Origin: SXVE01 sp036388895 | Lineage (GTDB): Bacteria > Acidobacteriota > Blastocatellia > Pyrinomonadales > Pyrinomonadaceae | DNA: 64,000 nucleotides | Assembly (NCBI GenBank): GCA_036388895.1 | Contig: DASVQY010000056.1 | Span: 1-64,000, forward strand | Direction: 5' to 3' | Shown here: positions 14,939 through 23,652 of the stretch, one piece after another | How positions within the stretch are numbered: the first letter of the stretch is position 1 | Layout: each line of letters starts with the position of its first letter | Made by a program: the position numbers and the translations under genes | The notes under the pieces: model-generated | What the model saw: only the letters and a program-made list of their open reading frames with translations | What the model was told of the DNA's origin: nothing | The model's database searches: none

Positions 14939-16504
14939 ATGATAAACGGACACTACGATTTCATAATTATAGGAACTGGTGCGGGCGGCGGAACGCTCGC
15001 CTATAAACTTGCGCCGTCAGGCAAAAAGATTTTGATTTTAGAGCGCGGCGATTTCGTCAAGCGTGGTTTGGAGAATTGGGATTCGCGGAAAGTTAATGTA
15101 GAAGGACATTACAACACGAAAGAAGTCTGGTACGACCGCGACGGCAAGCCGCTTCACCCGCATACGAATTATAACGTCGGCGGCAACACGAAATTTTATG
15201 GCGCGGCGCTGTTTCGGATGCGTAAGGAAGATTTCGGCGAACTGCGTCATTACGACGGGATTTCTCCCAAGTGGGCGATTTCTTATGATGAATTAGAGCC
15301 TTATTACACGCAGGCGGAAAATCTTTATCAGGTGCATGGCAACCGTGGCGAAGACCCAAGCGAGGCTTGGTCAAGTTCGCCTTATCCGTTTCCGGCAGTC
15401 AGTCATGAGCCTCGAATCCGGGATTTGTCAGAAGATTTTGCAGCGTTGGGCGTAAAGCCGTTTCATGTTCCGCTCGGAATCCAAATAAAAGAAAACGACC
15501 GCAAAAGCGTCTGCGTTAGATGCTCGACATGCGACGGTTTTCCGTGTTTGCTGAACGCGAAATCCGACGCGCACGTTTGCGGAATCGAGCCTTCGCTCGA
15601 TTATCCGAATGTAACGCTTTTAACCAATTCAAAAGTTTCGCGTCTCGAAACGGATGCCGGTGGACGAACGATTTCCGCCGTCAGCGTCGAAAGAAACGGT
15701 GAGCTTGAAAAATACTCCGCCGATGTTGTGATTGTTTCGTGCGGTGCGATAAATTCGGCGGCTCTGCTGCTTCGCTCGGCAAACGATAAACATCCGAACG
15801 GTTTGGCGAATCGGAGCGATCAAGTCGGCAGAAATTATATGGGACACGTTAATTCCGTTGTTCTCGCGGTTTCAAAATGCCCGAATCCGACGATTTTTCA
15901 AAAAACTCTGGCGGTCAATGATTATTATTTCGGTGACGAAAATTTTCGCTACCCAATGGGGCACATTTCGTTTGTCGGAAAATTGGACGGAGTAACGCTT
16001 TCAGCCGGTGCGCCCGCAATTGCGCCGGGGTTTACTTTAGACTTGATGGCAAAACATTCTTTGGATTTTTGGCTGACAACGGAAGATTTGCCGCGACCGG
16101 AAAACCGCGTAACGCTCAACAAAAACGGCGAGATCGTTTTGAGCTACACGCCGAACAATATAGAAGCGCATAATCAATTGCAAAAGCGTCTGAAAAATTT
16201 AATGAACAACCAGCGCAAATGCGATATCCACGGCGGCGAGTGTCATCAAGGAATTTTTTCGCGCAATCTTTATCTCGGTCAGCAAATTCCGCTCGCCGGA
16301 GTAGCGCATCAAAACGGCACGGTTCGATTTGGCGATAATCCGCAAACTTCCGTTTTGGATCGTTATTGCAAAGCGCATGATGTAGACAATCTTTATGTCG
16401 TTGATGGCAGTTTTTTTCCGTCAAGTTCAGCGGTCAACCCTGCATTGACGATTATTGCAAATGCTTTACGAGTCGGTGACCATCTGCTTGAAAGAACAAA
16501 TTGA
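14939..16504 (+). CDS. GMC-family FAD-dependent oxidoreductase
   Basis: The 521-residue protein opens with the FAD-binding motif DFIIIGTGAGGGTLAYKLA. It has the GMC signature region NVGGNTKFYGAALFRMR and the C-terminal DGSFFPSSSAVNPALTIIANALRVGDHL, where the late Asn pairs with a His of the active site (His in GECHQG or GDHL region). GMC enzymes oxidise alcohols or sugars. A Cys cluster (CVRCSTCDGFPC, about residues 191-202) is a feature of one bacterial subgroup. No signal peptide is seen. GGGAG precedes ATG. The partner with the aquaporin suggests polyol or osmolyte handling; this is inferred. Confidence 0.9.
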   Translation: MINGHYDFIIIGTGAGGGTLAYKLAPSGKKILILERGDFVKRGLENWDSRKVNVEGHYNTKEVWYDRDGKPLHPHTNYNVGGNTKFYGAALFRMRKEDFGELRHYDGISPKWAISYDELEPYYTQAENLYQVHGNRGEDPSEAWSSSPYPFPAVSHEPRIRDLSEDFAALGVKPFHVPLGIQIKENDRKSVCVRCSTCDGFPCLLNAKSDAHVCGIEPSLDYPNVTLLTNSKVSRLETDAGGRTISAVSVERNGELEKYSADVVIVSCGAINSAALLLRSANDKHPNGLANRSDQVGRNYMGHVNSVVLAVSKCPNPTIFQKTLAVNDYYFGDENFRYPMGHISFVGKLDGVTLSAGAPAIAPGFTLDLMAKHSLDFWLTTEDLPRPENRVTLNKNGEIVLSYTPNNIEAHNQLQKRLKNLMNNQRKCDIHGGECHQGIFSRNLYLGQQIPLAGVAHQNGTVRFGDNPQTSVLDRYCKAHDVDNLYVVDGSFFPSSSAVNPALTIIANALRVGDHLLERTN

Positions 16505-16529
16505 AACTTAAAGTCTTTTTAAGAACTTG

Positions 16530-16564
16530 CGGCAAGCTCAATGGAATAAAACCCGGGCTTGCCG
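16530..16564 (+). terminator. hairpin after the GMC gene, overlapping the next promoter
   Basis: CGGCAAGC (16530-16537) pairs with GCTTGCCG (16557-16564). A T-rich stretch follows (TAATTATTTTATA). The stem encloses the -35 element of the next promoter, so terminator and promoter overlap. Confidence 0.5.
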
Positions 16565-16569
16565 TAATT
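16543..16569 (+). promoter_or_regulatory. GGAATAA-type ECF promoter (VOC-glucosidase operon)
   Basis: GGAATAAA starts at 16543, and 16 bases separate GGAAT from GTAATT (16564-16569). It is 24 bases before the VOC gene start and would drive a five- or six-gene operon. Confidence 0.55.
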
Positions 16570-16592
16570 ATTTTATACAGAGAATTTGAGAT

Positions 16593-17666
16593 ATGAGCAG
16601 CAATTACAAAAAAAATATCGGCATTGAAATTCAAACGAAAAACGGATTTCCGGTCGGCTGGCTGATTATAGGTTTAATCGCGATCTTTGCGTTTTTCTCA
16701 ACTATCGCTCACGGACAAACCGGCGTGCAAAAAATCGAATCGGTTGGTTTTACCGTTTCGGATATGGACAAGGCGATTGATTTTTACACGCGCGTTTTGT
16801 CGTTTGAAAAAATCTCGGATACGGAAACTTGGGGCGAAGATTACGAGCGTTTGAGCGGAGTTTTCGGTTCGAGGGTTCGCATTGTGGATTTGAGATTGGG
16901 AAACGAGATGCTGGAATTGACCGAATATTTAACGCCGCAGGGCAGACCGATTCCAGTTGATTCGCGCAGTAATGATCAGTGGTTTCAGCATATCGCGATT
17001 ATCGTTTCGGATATGGACAAAGCGTTTGAAGTTTTGCGGAAAAACAAAGTCCGCTTTGCTTCGACCGCACCGCAGACGTTGCCGAAAACGATTCCGAACG
17101 CGGCGGGAATCAGCGCGTTTTATTTTAAGGATTTTGACAATCACGTTCTCGAAATCCTGCATTTTCCGCCCGACAAAGGTTTACAGAAATGGCACGATTT
17201 GGCGAAAACCGGGAAGCTGTTTTTGGGCATCGATCACACGGCGATTGTCGTCGGAAAAACGGACGAAAGCTTGAAGTTTTATCGCGACGCGCTCGGGTTA
17301 ACTGTTGCGGGAAACAGCGACAATTTCGGCGTCGAACAGGAACATTTAAATAACGTTCAGGGCGCGAAACTGCACATTACGGGTTTGAGAACGGCTCGGG
17401 ACGGAATCGCGGTCGAGTTTCTCAAATACGTCGCGCCGCAAAACGGCAGAGCGTTTCCGAAAGACACGCGAAGCAGCGATTTATGGCACTGGCAGACGAC
17501 TTTTACCGCGCCGAAAACTGATGTTCTGGCGGCGTTTTTAGTGCAAAAAAAATACGATTTTATTTCAAACGGCGTGGTTTTGTTTAAGGAAAACACGCTC
17601 GGTTTTCAAAAGGGTTTTCTCGTCCGCGATATTGACGGACACGCGGTGAGAATTATTGAAAATTAA
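16593..17666 (+). CDS. secreted or membrane-anchored double VOC (glyoxalase-fold) protein
   Basis: The 357-residue protein has an N-terminal hydrophobic segment (GWLIIGLIAIFAFFSTIAHG) and two VOC modules. The first runs from about residue 48 (IESVGFTVSDMDKAIDFYTRVLSFE) to 190 (FKDFDNHVLEILHF). The second runs from about 210 (GIDHTAIVVGKTDESLKFYRDALGLT) to the end (VRDIDGHAVRIIEN). His and Glu at the strand ends fit metal-site residues of glyoxalase or dioxygenase relatives. Substrate is unknown. It is the first gene of a tight operon with YHS, FMN reductase, zinc-ribbon and glucosidase genes. Confidence 0.82.
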   Translation: MSSNYKKNIGIEIQTKNGFPVGWLIIGLIAIFAFFSTIAHGQTGVQKIESVGFTVSDMDKAIDFYTRVLSFEKISDTETWGEDYERLSGVFGSRVRIVDLRLGNEMLELTEYLTPQGRPIPVDSRSNDQWFQHIAIIVSDMDKAFEVLRKNKVRFASTAPQTLPKTIPNAAGISAFYFKDFDNHVLEILHFPPDKGLQKWHDLAKTGKLFLGIDHTAIVVGKTDESLKFYRDALGLTVAGNSDNFGVEQEHLNNVQGAKLHITGLRTARDGIAVEFLKYVAPQNGRAFPKDTRSSDLWHWQTTFTAPKTDVLAAFLVQKKYDFISNGVVLFKENTLGFQKGFLVRDIDGHAVRIIEN

Positions 17667-17696
17667 GAAAGATTATTGAAATTTTAGATATTATTT

Positions 17697-18179
17697 ATGA
17701 AATTAACACATTTATTTTTTATCGGAATTATTTTAACTGCCGCTATTTTTGCCGCGAGCTGCGCTTCTTTAAGCGGCGTTGAAAAGGTGAATAAAGACGC
17801 GAGCGGTTTGGCTTTACGAGGTTTTGACGCGGTGGCTTATTTTACGGCTGATAATGCCGTTCAAGGAAATCCGCAGTTTGCGTTTGCCTGGAACGGCGCG
17901 AAGTGGTTCTTTTCTAACGCGGAAAATCTCGAAAAATTCCGTCAAAACCCGGAAGCCTTTGCTCCGCAATTCGGCGGTTATTGCAGTTACGCGGTTTCGC
18001 ACGGCTACACGGCAAACGGTGACCCGCAGGCGTGGAAAATCGTGGACGGCAAACTTTATTTGAATTACAGCCCGAAAGTTAAGGAAATGTGGGAACAAAA
18101 TCAAGCCGGATTTATCAAAGACGGCGAAAAGAATTGGGCTGAATTTCAAACGCATAAACCGGAACACAAAGGAAATTAA
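17697..18179 (+). CDS. YHS-domain lipoprotein
   Basis: The 160-residue protein has a lipoprotein-type signal (FIGIILTAAIFAASC, modified Cys22 predicted). The YHS domain follows: LALRGFDAVAYFTADNAVQG…FAWNGAKWFFSNAENLEKFRQNPEAFAPQFGGYCSYAVSHG. YHS domains commonly bind metals, chiefly copper or iron. The protein would be anchored in the periplasm. It lies 30 bases after the VOC gene and four bases before the FMN reductase gene. Confidence 0.85.
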   Translation: MKLTHLFFIGIILTAAIFAASCASLSGVEKVNKDASGLALRGFDAVAYFTADNAVQGNPQFAFAWNGAKWFFSNAENLEKFRQNPEAFAPQFGGYCSYAVSHGYTANGDPQAWKIVDGKLYLNYSPKVKEMWEQNQAGFIKDGEKNWAEFQTHKPEHKGN

Positions 18180-18183
18180 AATT

Positions 18184-18747
18184 ATGGAAAAGTCGCTTTT
18201 TATTCCGGTGATTCTCGGCACGGGTCGGAAAGGGAGGGCGAGTGAGAATGTGGCGAAATTCGTTTTCGGCGAGCTTGAAAAAATCGATAGCGTGGAGACC
18301 GAATTGATTGATATTCGCGAGCTTCGATTTTCGATTGACGACGCGGGCGAGGACATTAAGGATGCGGAATTTTCCGCGGCGATGAATCGTGCCGATGGAA
18401 TTGTCATTGTTGCGCCCGAATACAACCATAGTTTTCCGGGCTGGCTGAAGCATGTTTTGGATACGAATTTGAAGGAATACATTCACAAAGCGGTCGGCGT
18501 TTGCGGCGTTTCGGCGGGCGGTTTCGGCGGAACGCGCGTCATTCAAAGTCTTTTGCCGGTTTTGCGCGAACTCGGATTGGTAACGATTTTCTGGGACGGG
18601 AATTTTTCAAAAGCACACACGCTTTTTGACGAAAACGGGAAATTGCTTGATGAATCTTACGTTAAACGCATTGATCAATTCCTTAAAGAATTAATTTGGA
18701 TGTCGAAGGTTTTGCGTTACGGGCGCGAAAACATTCCGCTGGAGTAA
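18184..18747 (+). CDS. NAD(P)H-dependent FMN reductase family protein
   Basis: The 187-residue flavodoxin-fold protein starts with IPVILGTGRKGRASENVAK, the FMN phosphate-binding loop. It has the characteristic VAPEYNHSFPGWLKHVLDT motif (about residues 78-96) and GVCGVSAGGFGGTRV. The family reduces FMN, quinones or azo compounds with NAD(P)H in the cytoplasm. It starts four bases after the YHS stop and ends five bases before the zinc-ribbon gene, so it is in one transcript. Confidence 0.88.
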   Translation: MEKSLFIPVILGTGRKGRASENVAKFVFGELEKIDSVETELIDIRELRFSIDDAGEDIKDAEFSAAMNRADGIVIVAPEYNHSFPGWLKHVLDTNLKEYIHKAVGVCGVSAGGFGGTRVIQSLLPVLRELGLVTIFWDGNFSKAHTLFDENGKLLDESYVKRIDQFLKELIWMSKVLRYGRENIPLE

Positions 18748-18752
18748 AAATC

Positions 18753-18911
18753 ATGGAAGAAAAAATGATTTGCCGGGAATGCAAAATTGAGATGAATCAT
18801 CACGCAAATAAAGTGATTCAGGCGGAGTGCGAACGGGAAGAAAAAACGGTTTTGGAAATTCATACTTGCCCCGAATGCGGCGACACGGCGACGAGGGAAG
18901 CGGAAATATAA
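18753..18911 (+). CDS. small zinc-ribbon protein
   Basis: The 52-residue protein has two Cys pairs, CRECK (residues 7-11) and CPECG (38-42), spaced as in a zinc ribbon, with the intervening segment Glu-rich. The frame is open from 18696 but ATG 18753 lies just after the FMN reductase stop and gives a sensible start. It stands four bases before the glucosidase gene. Function is unknown; it could be a protein- or nucleic-acid-binding adaptor. Confidence 0.65.
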   Translation: MEEKMICRECKIEMNHHANKVIQAECEREEKTVLEIHTCPECGDTATREAEI

Positions 18912-18915
18912 AAAT

Positions 18916-21651
18916 ATGACGGAAGAAGCGAAAAGATTGCAGGAAGCAACCGAGCGTAAAAAACACTGGAAGCGTTGGGGACCTTATTTGTCGGAACGCT
19001 CCTGGGGAACTGTGCGTGAAGATTATTCGCCTTATGGTTCGGCTTGGGATTATTTTCCGCACGAACACGCGCGCTCGCGCGCCTATCGCTGGAACGAAGA
19101 CGGAATTGCGGGAATTTGCGACCGGCACCAGCGAATCTGCTTTGCGGTGGCGCTGTGGAATGGCAAAGATCCGATTTTGAAGGAAAGAATTTTCGGTTTG
19201 ACGGGCAGCGAAGGCAATCACGGCGAGGATGTAAAGGAATATTATTTTTATCTCGATTCGACGCCGACGCATTCGTATATGAAATTTCTTTACAAATACC
19301 CGCAAAACGAATTTCCATACGCGCGTTTGATTGAAGAAAACCGCAATCGAAGCAAGCTCGAAGGCGAGTTTGAATTGATTGATACGGAAATTTTCGATGA
19401 AAACAAGTATTTCGATGTGTTTGTCGAATACGCCAAAGCCGACGTGGAAGACGTTTTAATTAAAATCACAATCGCCAATCGCAGCGCGGAAGACGCTTCG
19501 ATAAATGTTTTGCCGACCGTTTGGTTCCGCAATACGTGGTCTTGGAACGGCGGCGGAAAGCATCCCATTTTATTTGCGGCGGATGAAAACACAATCGAAC
19601 TCGAAACCGAAGAATACGGCAAGCGTTTTCTTTATTGCGAAAACGCCGACGAGTTGATTTTTACGGAAAACAACACCAATAAGCAAAAACTTTACGGCGC
19701 GGAAAACGAAACGCCTTTTGTTAAAGACGGCATTAACGATTACATCGTAGGCGGCAAAACCGACGTGGTAAATCCGGCAAAGCAAGGAACGAAAGCGGCA
19801 GCGAATTATTTTCTGAATGTTCCGGCTGGCGAAAGCGTTTCGATCCGGCTTCGGCTCGCTGACAAAGAATTTTCCCGCAAAGGCGCAAAGGCGCAAAGGG
19901 AAATTAACGGGGAAAGACAGGATTTAGAATCCAAAATCCAAAATCCAAAATCCAAAATTGAAATGTCTCGGCGTCTCGGCGGTGAAAATCCTTTTGCTGA
20001 TTTCGATGAAATTTTCGAGCAGAGAAAAAATGAAGCCGATGAGTTTTACGCGGAAATAATTCCGCAGAATTTGTCGAACGACGCGAAAAACGTTCAGCGT
20101 CAGGCATTTGCGGGAATGCTTTGGTCGAAGCAGTTTTATCATTACGTTGTTAAAGATTGGCTCGAAGGCGATTCGAATCAGCCCGCGCCGCCCGCAGAGC
20201 GCAAAAAGGGCAGGAATTCCGATTGGACGCATCTTTATAACGCGGATGTGATTTCGATGCCGGATAAATGGGAATATCCGTGGTATGCGGCTTGGGATTT
20301 GGCTTTTCACGCCATTCCGCTCGCGCTTGTAGATTCGGATTTTGCGAAAGAACAGCTTCTTTTGATGCTGCGCGAATGGTATATGCACCCGAACGGACAG
20401 ATTCCTGCTTACGAATGGGCTTACGGCGACGTCAATCCGCCGGTTCACGCGTGGGCGGCGTTGCGCGTTTATCAAATCGAGAAAAAGCGGACGGGAAAAG
20501 GCGACACGAAATTTCTGGCGCGGATTTTCCAGAAATTAATGCTCAATTTTACGTGGTGGGTCAACCGCAAAGACGCGGAAGGAATGAACGTTTTTGAAGG
20601 CGGATTTTTGGGCTTGGACAATATCGGCGTTTTCGACCGCTCGCGCCCGCTTCCGACCGGCGGAAAACTGGCGCAATCCGACGGAACTTCGTGGATGGCG
20701 ATGTATTGTCTGAATCTGCTGGCGATTGCGCTGGAATTGGCGAAAACGGATGACTCTTACGAAGACGTGGCGAGCAAATTCTGGGAGCATTTTCTCCATA
20801 TCGCATCGGCGATGAACAATCTCGGTGATGAAGGCATTTCGCTGTGGGATGAAGAAGACGGTTTTTATTACGACGTTTTGCATCTTCACGGCGAGGGAAA
20901 TAAGCCTTTAAAGGTGCGCTCGATGGTCGGGCTGATCCCGCTTTTCGCGGTCGGAACAATCGAGCCGGAAATGCTCGAAGCGCTGCCGAACTTCAAACGT
21001 CGTCTGTATTGGTTTATCGAAAATCGTCCCGATTTGATCGGCAATGTTTCGTGTATGCGAACGCCGGGCGACGGCGAGCGGCGTTTGCTTTCGGTCGCAT
21101 TTCGTGAACGATTGGAAAAGGTTCTAAAGGTGATGCTCGACGAAAACGAATTTCTTTCGCCACACGGCATCCGCGCGATTTCGCGTTTTCATAAAGAAAA
21201 TCCGTATATTTTGCGCGTGGGCGGCGACGAGCATCGAGTTGATTACGAGCCTGCCGAGTCTTCAACCGGACTTTTCGGCGGCAATTCTAATTGGCGCGGT
21301 CCGATTTGGATGCCCGTTAATTATCTTTTGATCGAATCTCTGCAAAAGTTCCATCATTATTACGGCGACGATTTTAAAATTGAATGTCCGACAGATTCAG
21401 GGAATTTGATGAATCTGTGGGAAGTTTCTCAGGAACTTTCACGCCGTTTGTCTCACATCTTTTTGCGAAACAGCGATGGAACTCGACCGGTTTATGGTGA
21501 AATGAAAAAATTCCAAACCGACGAGCATTGGCGCGATTATGTTCTTTTTTACGAATATTTTCACGGTGATAACGGTTCGGGCGTCGGAGCAAATCATCAA
21601 ACCGGATGGACGGGGCTTGTCGCCAAACTTTTACAGCAAAGCGGTGAATGA
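18916..21651 (+). CDS. MGH1-like glycoside hydrolase (glucosidase)
   Basis: The 911-residue protein has an N-terminal beta domain (residues about 1-310) and a C-terminal (alpha/alpha)6 barrel from about 385 to the end. The barrel resembles GH63/MGH1-type glucosidases: WYAAWDLAFHAIPLALVD, PAYEWAYGDVNPPVHAWA, GLDNIGVFDRS, SSTGLFGGNSNWRGPIWMPVNYLLIESLQ and the closing GWTGLVAKLL. It probably cleaves an alpha-glucoside; no signal peptide suggests a cytoplasmic substrate such as a storage or compatible sugar. Residues about 319-357 are encoded by short tandem repeats that look inserted in frame between the two domains. Confidence 0.85.
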   Translation: MTEEAKRLQEATERKKHWKRWGPYLSERSWGTVREDYSPYGSAWDYFPHEHARSRAYRWNEDGIAGICDRHQRICFAVALWNGKDPILKERIFGLTGSEGNHGEDVKEYYFYLDSTPTHSYMKFLYKYPQNEFPYARLIEENRNRSKLEGEFELIDTEIFDENKYFDVFVEYAKADVEDVLIKITIANRSAEDASINVLPTVWFRNTWSWNGGGKHPILFAADENTIELETEEYGKRFLYCENADELIFTENNTNKQKLYGAENETPFVKDGINDYIVGGKTDVVNPAKQGTKAAANYFLNVPAGESVSIRLRLADKEFSRKGAKAQREINGERQDLESKIQNPKSKIEMSRRLGGENPFADFDEIFEQRKNEADEFYAEIIPQNLSNDAKNVQRQAFAGMLWSKQFYHYVVKDWLEGDSNQPAPPAERKKGRNSDWTHLYNADVISMPDKWEYPWYAAWDLAFHAIPLALVDSDFAKEQLLLMLREWYMHPNGQIPAYEWAYGDVNPPVHAWAALRVYQIEKKRTGKGDTKFLARIFQKLMLNFTWWVNRKDAEGMNVFEGGFLGLDNIGVFDRSRPLPTGGKLAQSDGTSWMAMYCLNLLAIALELAKTDDSYEDVASKFWEHFLHIASAMNNLGDEGISLWDEEDGFYYDVLHLHGEGNKPLKVRSMVGLIPLFAVGTIEPEMLEALPNFKRRLYWFIENRPDLIGNVSCMRTPGDGERRLLSVAFRERLEKVLKVMLDENEFLSPHGIRAISRFHKENPYILRVGGDEHRVDYEPAESSTGLFGGNSNWRGPIWMPVNYLLIESLQKFHHYYGDDFKIECPTDSGNLMNLWEVSQELSRRLSHIFLRNSDGTRPVYGEMKKFQTDEHWRDYVLFYEYFHGDNGSGVGANHQTGWTGLVAKLLQQSGE
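19877..19981 (+). repeat. composite short-tandem-repeat insertion inside the glucosidase gene
   Basis: Three direct repeats lie in a row: GCAAAGGC-type 8-mers (three copies, 19877-19900), ATCCAAA 7-mers (four copies, 19929-19956) and TCTCGGCG 8-mers (two copies, 19966-19981). Together they encode about 39 low-complexity residues (GAKAQR…ESKIQNPKSKI…SRRLGG) without breaking the frame. The composition is unlike the flanking coding DNA and resembles intergenic repeat families. Confidence 0.75.
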
Positions 21652-21694
21652 TTTTTGAAACTTTGTTTGGAAGATACTTCCGATTATAAAAATT

Positions 21695-22537
21695 ATGCAG
21701 ACAGTTTTAACAGAATCATTTAAACTCCGACCGTCGTTTGTTACCAAAATTCGAGAAACGAACGCGCCCAGGTTTTCCCTTGAAAATATTCCCAAGACGG
21801 AAATCGCCGACGGGCGTTATATTACGAGGTTTGCGCGAACGGTTGAAGAAATTGACGCGGCTTTGCGGTTGCGGTTCGAGGTTTTTAATCTCGAGCTGAA
21901 CGAAGGTTTGGAGTCATCTTTCATTTTCGGGCGCGACGAGGACAAGTTCGACGCGACTTGCCAACATTTGATTGTCACTGACAGATTTTCGAATGAGGTC
22001 ATCGGAACTTACCGCGTCAGGACTTGGGAAACAGCGCAAACGCCATTCGGCTTTTATTCTTCAAACGAATTTACGCTGGAAGATTTGCCCTCGCGAATGT
22101 TGACCGAATCAATGGAAATCGGACGCGCCTGCATCGCCCGCGAGCATCGAAATTCGCGCGTTTTGTTTTTGCTCTGGAAAGGCTTGGCGATGTATGCCGC
22201 CGCCAAAGGAAAACGCTATTTTTTCGGCTGCTGCTCGCTGACTTCGCAAGATTGCGCCGAAGGCAAACGCGCCTTTCAACAACTCGCCCGCGACGGGCAT
22301 TTTCATCCAAATCTGCGCGTTTCGCCGCGCGAAGAATTTTCCTGCCAAACTGAAAATTCTATCGCTGAAATAAACGAAGAAATCAAATTGCCTAAACTTT
22401 TCGAAACATATCTGCGTATCGGCGCGAAAGTTTGCAGCGAACCGGCAATTGATCGTGAATTTAAAACCATTGATTTTCTCGTGATTATTGATACGCGGTC
22501 TCTCAGCAAAAAATATTACAAGATGTTTTTCGCTTAA
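21695..22537 (+). CDS. GNAT-fold acyltransferase, OlsB/hemolysin-like
   Basis: The 280-residue protein has the layout of ornithine-lipid/N-acyl amino acid acyltransferases: RFARTVEEIDAALRLRFEVFN near residue 45, HLIVTDRFSNEVIGTYRV, and MEIGRACIAREHRNSRVLFLLWKGLAMYAAAKGKRYFFGCCSL. These enzymes move a fatty acyl group from acyl-ACP onto an amine, giving aminolipids. It follows the glucosidase gene by 43 bases and may be the last gene of that operon. A long palindrome follows the stop. Substrate is not determinable from sequence. Confidence 0.75.
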   Translation: MQTVLTESFKLRPSFVTKIRETNAPRFSLENIPKTEIADGRYITRFARTVEEIDAALRLRFEVFNLELNEGLESSFIFGRDEDKFDATCQHLIVTDRFSNEVIGTYRVRTWETAQTPFGFYSSNEFTLEDLPSRMLTESMEIGRACIAREHRNSRVLFLLWKGLAMYAAAKGKRYFFGCCSLTSQDCAEGKRAFQQLARDGHFHPNLRVSPREEFSCQTENSIAEINEEIKLPKLFETYLRIGAKVCSEPAIDREFKTIDFLVIIDTRSLSKKYYKMFFA

Positions 22538-22550
22538 TAAAAAAATAATT

Positions 22551-22620
22551 GCTACGAAACACGCGAAAAATACGAAAATGCTCTTTAAATAATTTTTCGT
22601 ATCTTTCGCGTGTTTCGTGG
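22551..22620. repeat. long imperfect palindrome, REP-like
   Basis: Two ~30-base arms, 22551-22580 and 22591-22620, match as inverted repeats with about three mismatches around a short AT loop. The arms carry ACGAAACACGCGAAA and its complement. It lies just after the acyltransferase stop, where it can also act as a terminator. The motif resembles interspersed intergenic repeats rather than a gene-specific element. Confidence 0.6.
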
Positions 22621-22658
22621 GCGAGTTCTTCAATGCTAATAAATCAAACCGCTGATTT

Positions 22659-22685
22659 GGAATAAATTCTCCTGAATAATTGATT
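22659..22685 (+). promoter_or_regulatory. GGAATAA-type ECF promoter (nucleotidyltransferase gene)
   Basis: GGAATAAA starts at 22659, and 16 bases separate GGAAT from TTGATT (22680-22685). It is 35 bases before ATG of the sugar nucleotidyltransferase gene. Confidence 0.55.
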
Positions 22686-22719
22686 TAACAATTGAAAGTT
22701 AAATCAAACTAGAAAATTT

Positions 22720-23652
22720 ATGACAAACAGTAGAAAAAAAAATGACAATCGCTTTGCCGTAATTCTCGCGGGCGGCGACGGTTCGCGGCTGAAATCTTTA
22801 ACCAAAACAATTGCGGGCGACGACCGACCGAAACAGTTTTGTCCGATTTTGAACGGCGAAACGCTTCTCGATGTAACCAGGAAACGAGCGGCTTTGAAAA
22901 TTGCGCCGGAAAACACGTTTTTCAGTTTGACGCAAAAGCATAAACATTTTTATGAATCGCATCTTTCGGATGTTCCGAAAAATCGGCAAATCGTTCAGCC
23001 GGAAAACAAAGGAACTGCGCCTGCAATTCTTTACAGTTTGATGAAGTTGCCGCTTGATGCGACAGTGGCATTCTTTCCGTCGGATCATTATTTTTCTGAT
23101 GATAAAGCGTTTATGGATAATGTTGAAGCTGCTTTCCATTCATCGGAAATGAATGCGAGTTCGATAATTCTGCTCGGCATCGCGCCGGAAGAAGCGGAAA
23201 CTTCTTACGGTTGGATCGAACCGGTAGAATCGCTTTTCGGCGGCGTATCAAAAGCTGTAAGTCGAGTGAAACGTTTTTGGGAAAAACCTTCATCTGAAGC
23301 GGCAAGTTATTTAATGTCGAAAGGCTGTTTATGGAACAGTTTTGTGATGGTCGGTAAGGTCGAAATATTTCTAGATTTATACAAAAAGCATTTGCCAGAG
23401 CTTTACAAAGCGTTTGAAGAGGCTGGCGAATTTTTTGAAACTTCTGTAGAAAATGCGTTGGTTCGTTCGCTTTACAGCCGAATGGTTGAGACGAACTTTT
23501 CGAGCGAAGTTTTGGAAAAAGCATCGGAAGACCTTTATGTTCTGCGCGTCGGAGATGTCGGTTGGAGTGATTGGGGCGAACCGCAGAGAGTTTTGGGAAC
23601 GCTTGAGATGCTCGGCGTTCAAATGGATTGGATGCGGGCTGTCGCTGCGTGA
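22720..23652 (+). CDS. mannose-1-phosphate guanylyltransferase-like sugar nucleotidyltransferase
   Basis: The 310-residue protein has the nucleotidyltransferase signature AVILAGGDGSRLKSLTK…RPKQFCP, the catalytic AFFPSDHYF (Asp for metal), RFWEKP (sugar binding), LWNSF and VGWSDWGEPQRVL. The last two are typical of the GDP-mannose type. The normal C-terminal half of bifunctional enzymes is absent. It would make a nucleotide sugar from a hexose phosphate and NTP in the cytoplasm. The glucose dehydrogenase gene follows after 105 bases. Confidence 0.85.
   Translation: MTNSRKKNDNRFAVILAGGDGSRLKSLTKTIAGDDRPKQFCPILNGETLLDVTRKRAALKIAPENTFFSLTQKHKHFYESHLSDVPKNRQIVQPENKGTAPAILYSLMKLPLDATVAFFPSDHYFSDDKAFMDNVEAAFHSSEMNASSIILLGIAPEEAETSYGWIEPVESLFGGVSKAVSRVKRFWEKPSSEAASYLMSKGCLWNSFVMVGKVEIFLDLYKKHLPELYKAFEEAGEFFETSVENALVRSLYSRMVETNFSSEVLEKASEDLYVLRVGDVGWSDWGEPQRVLGTLEMLGVQMDWMRAVAA

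Noticed and set aside
18194..18210. Minus-strand GGAATAA with a 16-base-spaced ATAATT inside the YHS/FMN reductase junction
   Set aside because: It points against the operon and faces no minus-strand gene, and the -10 first base does not fit.
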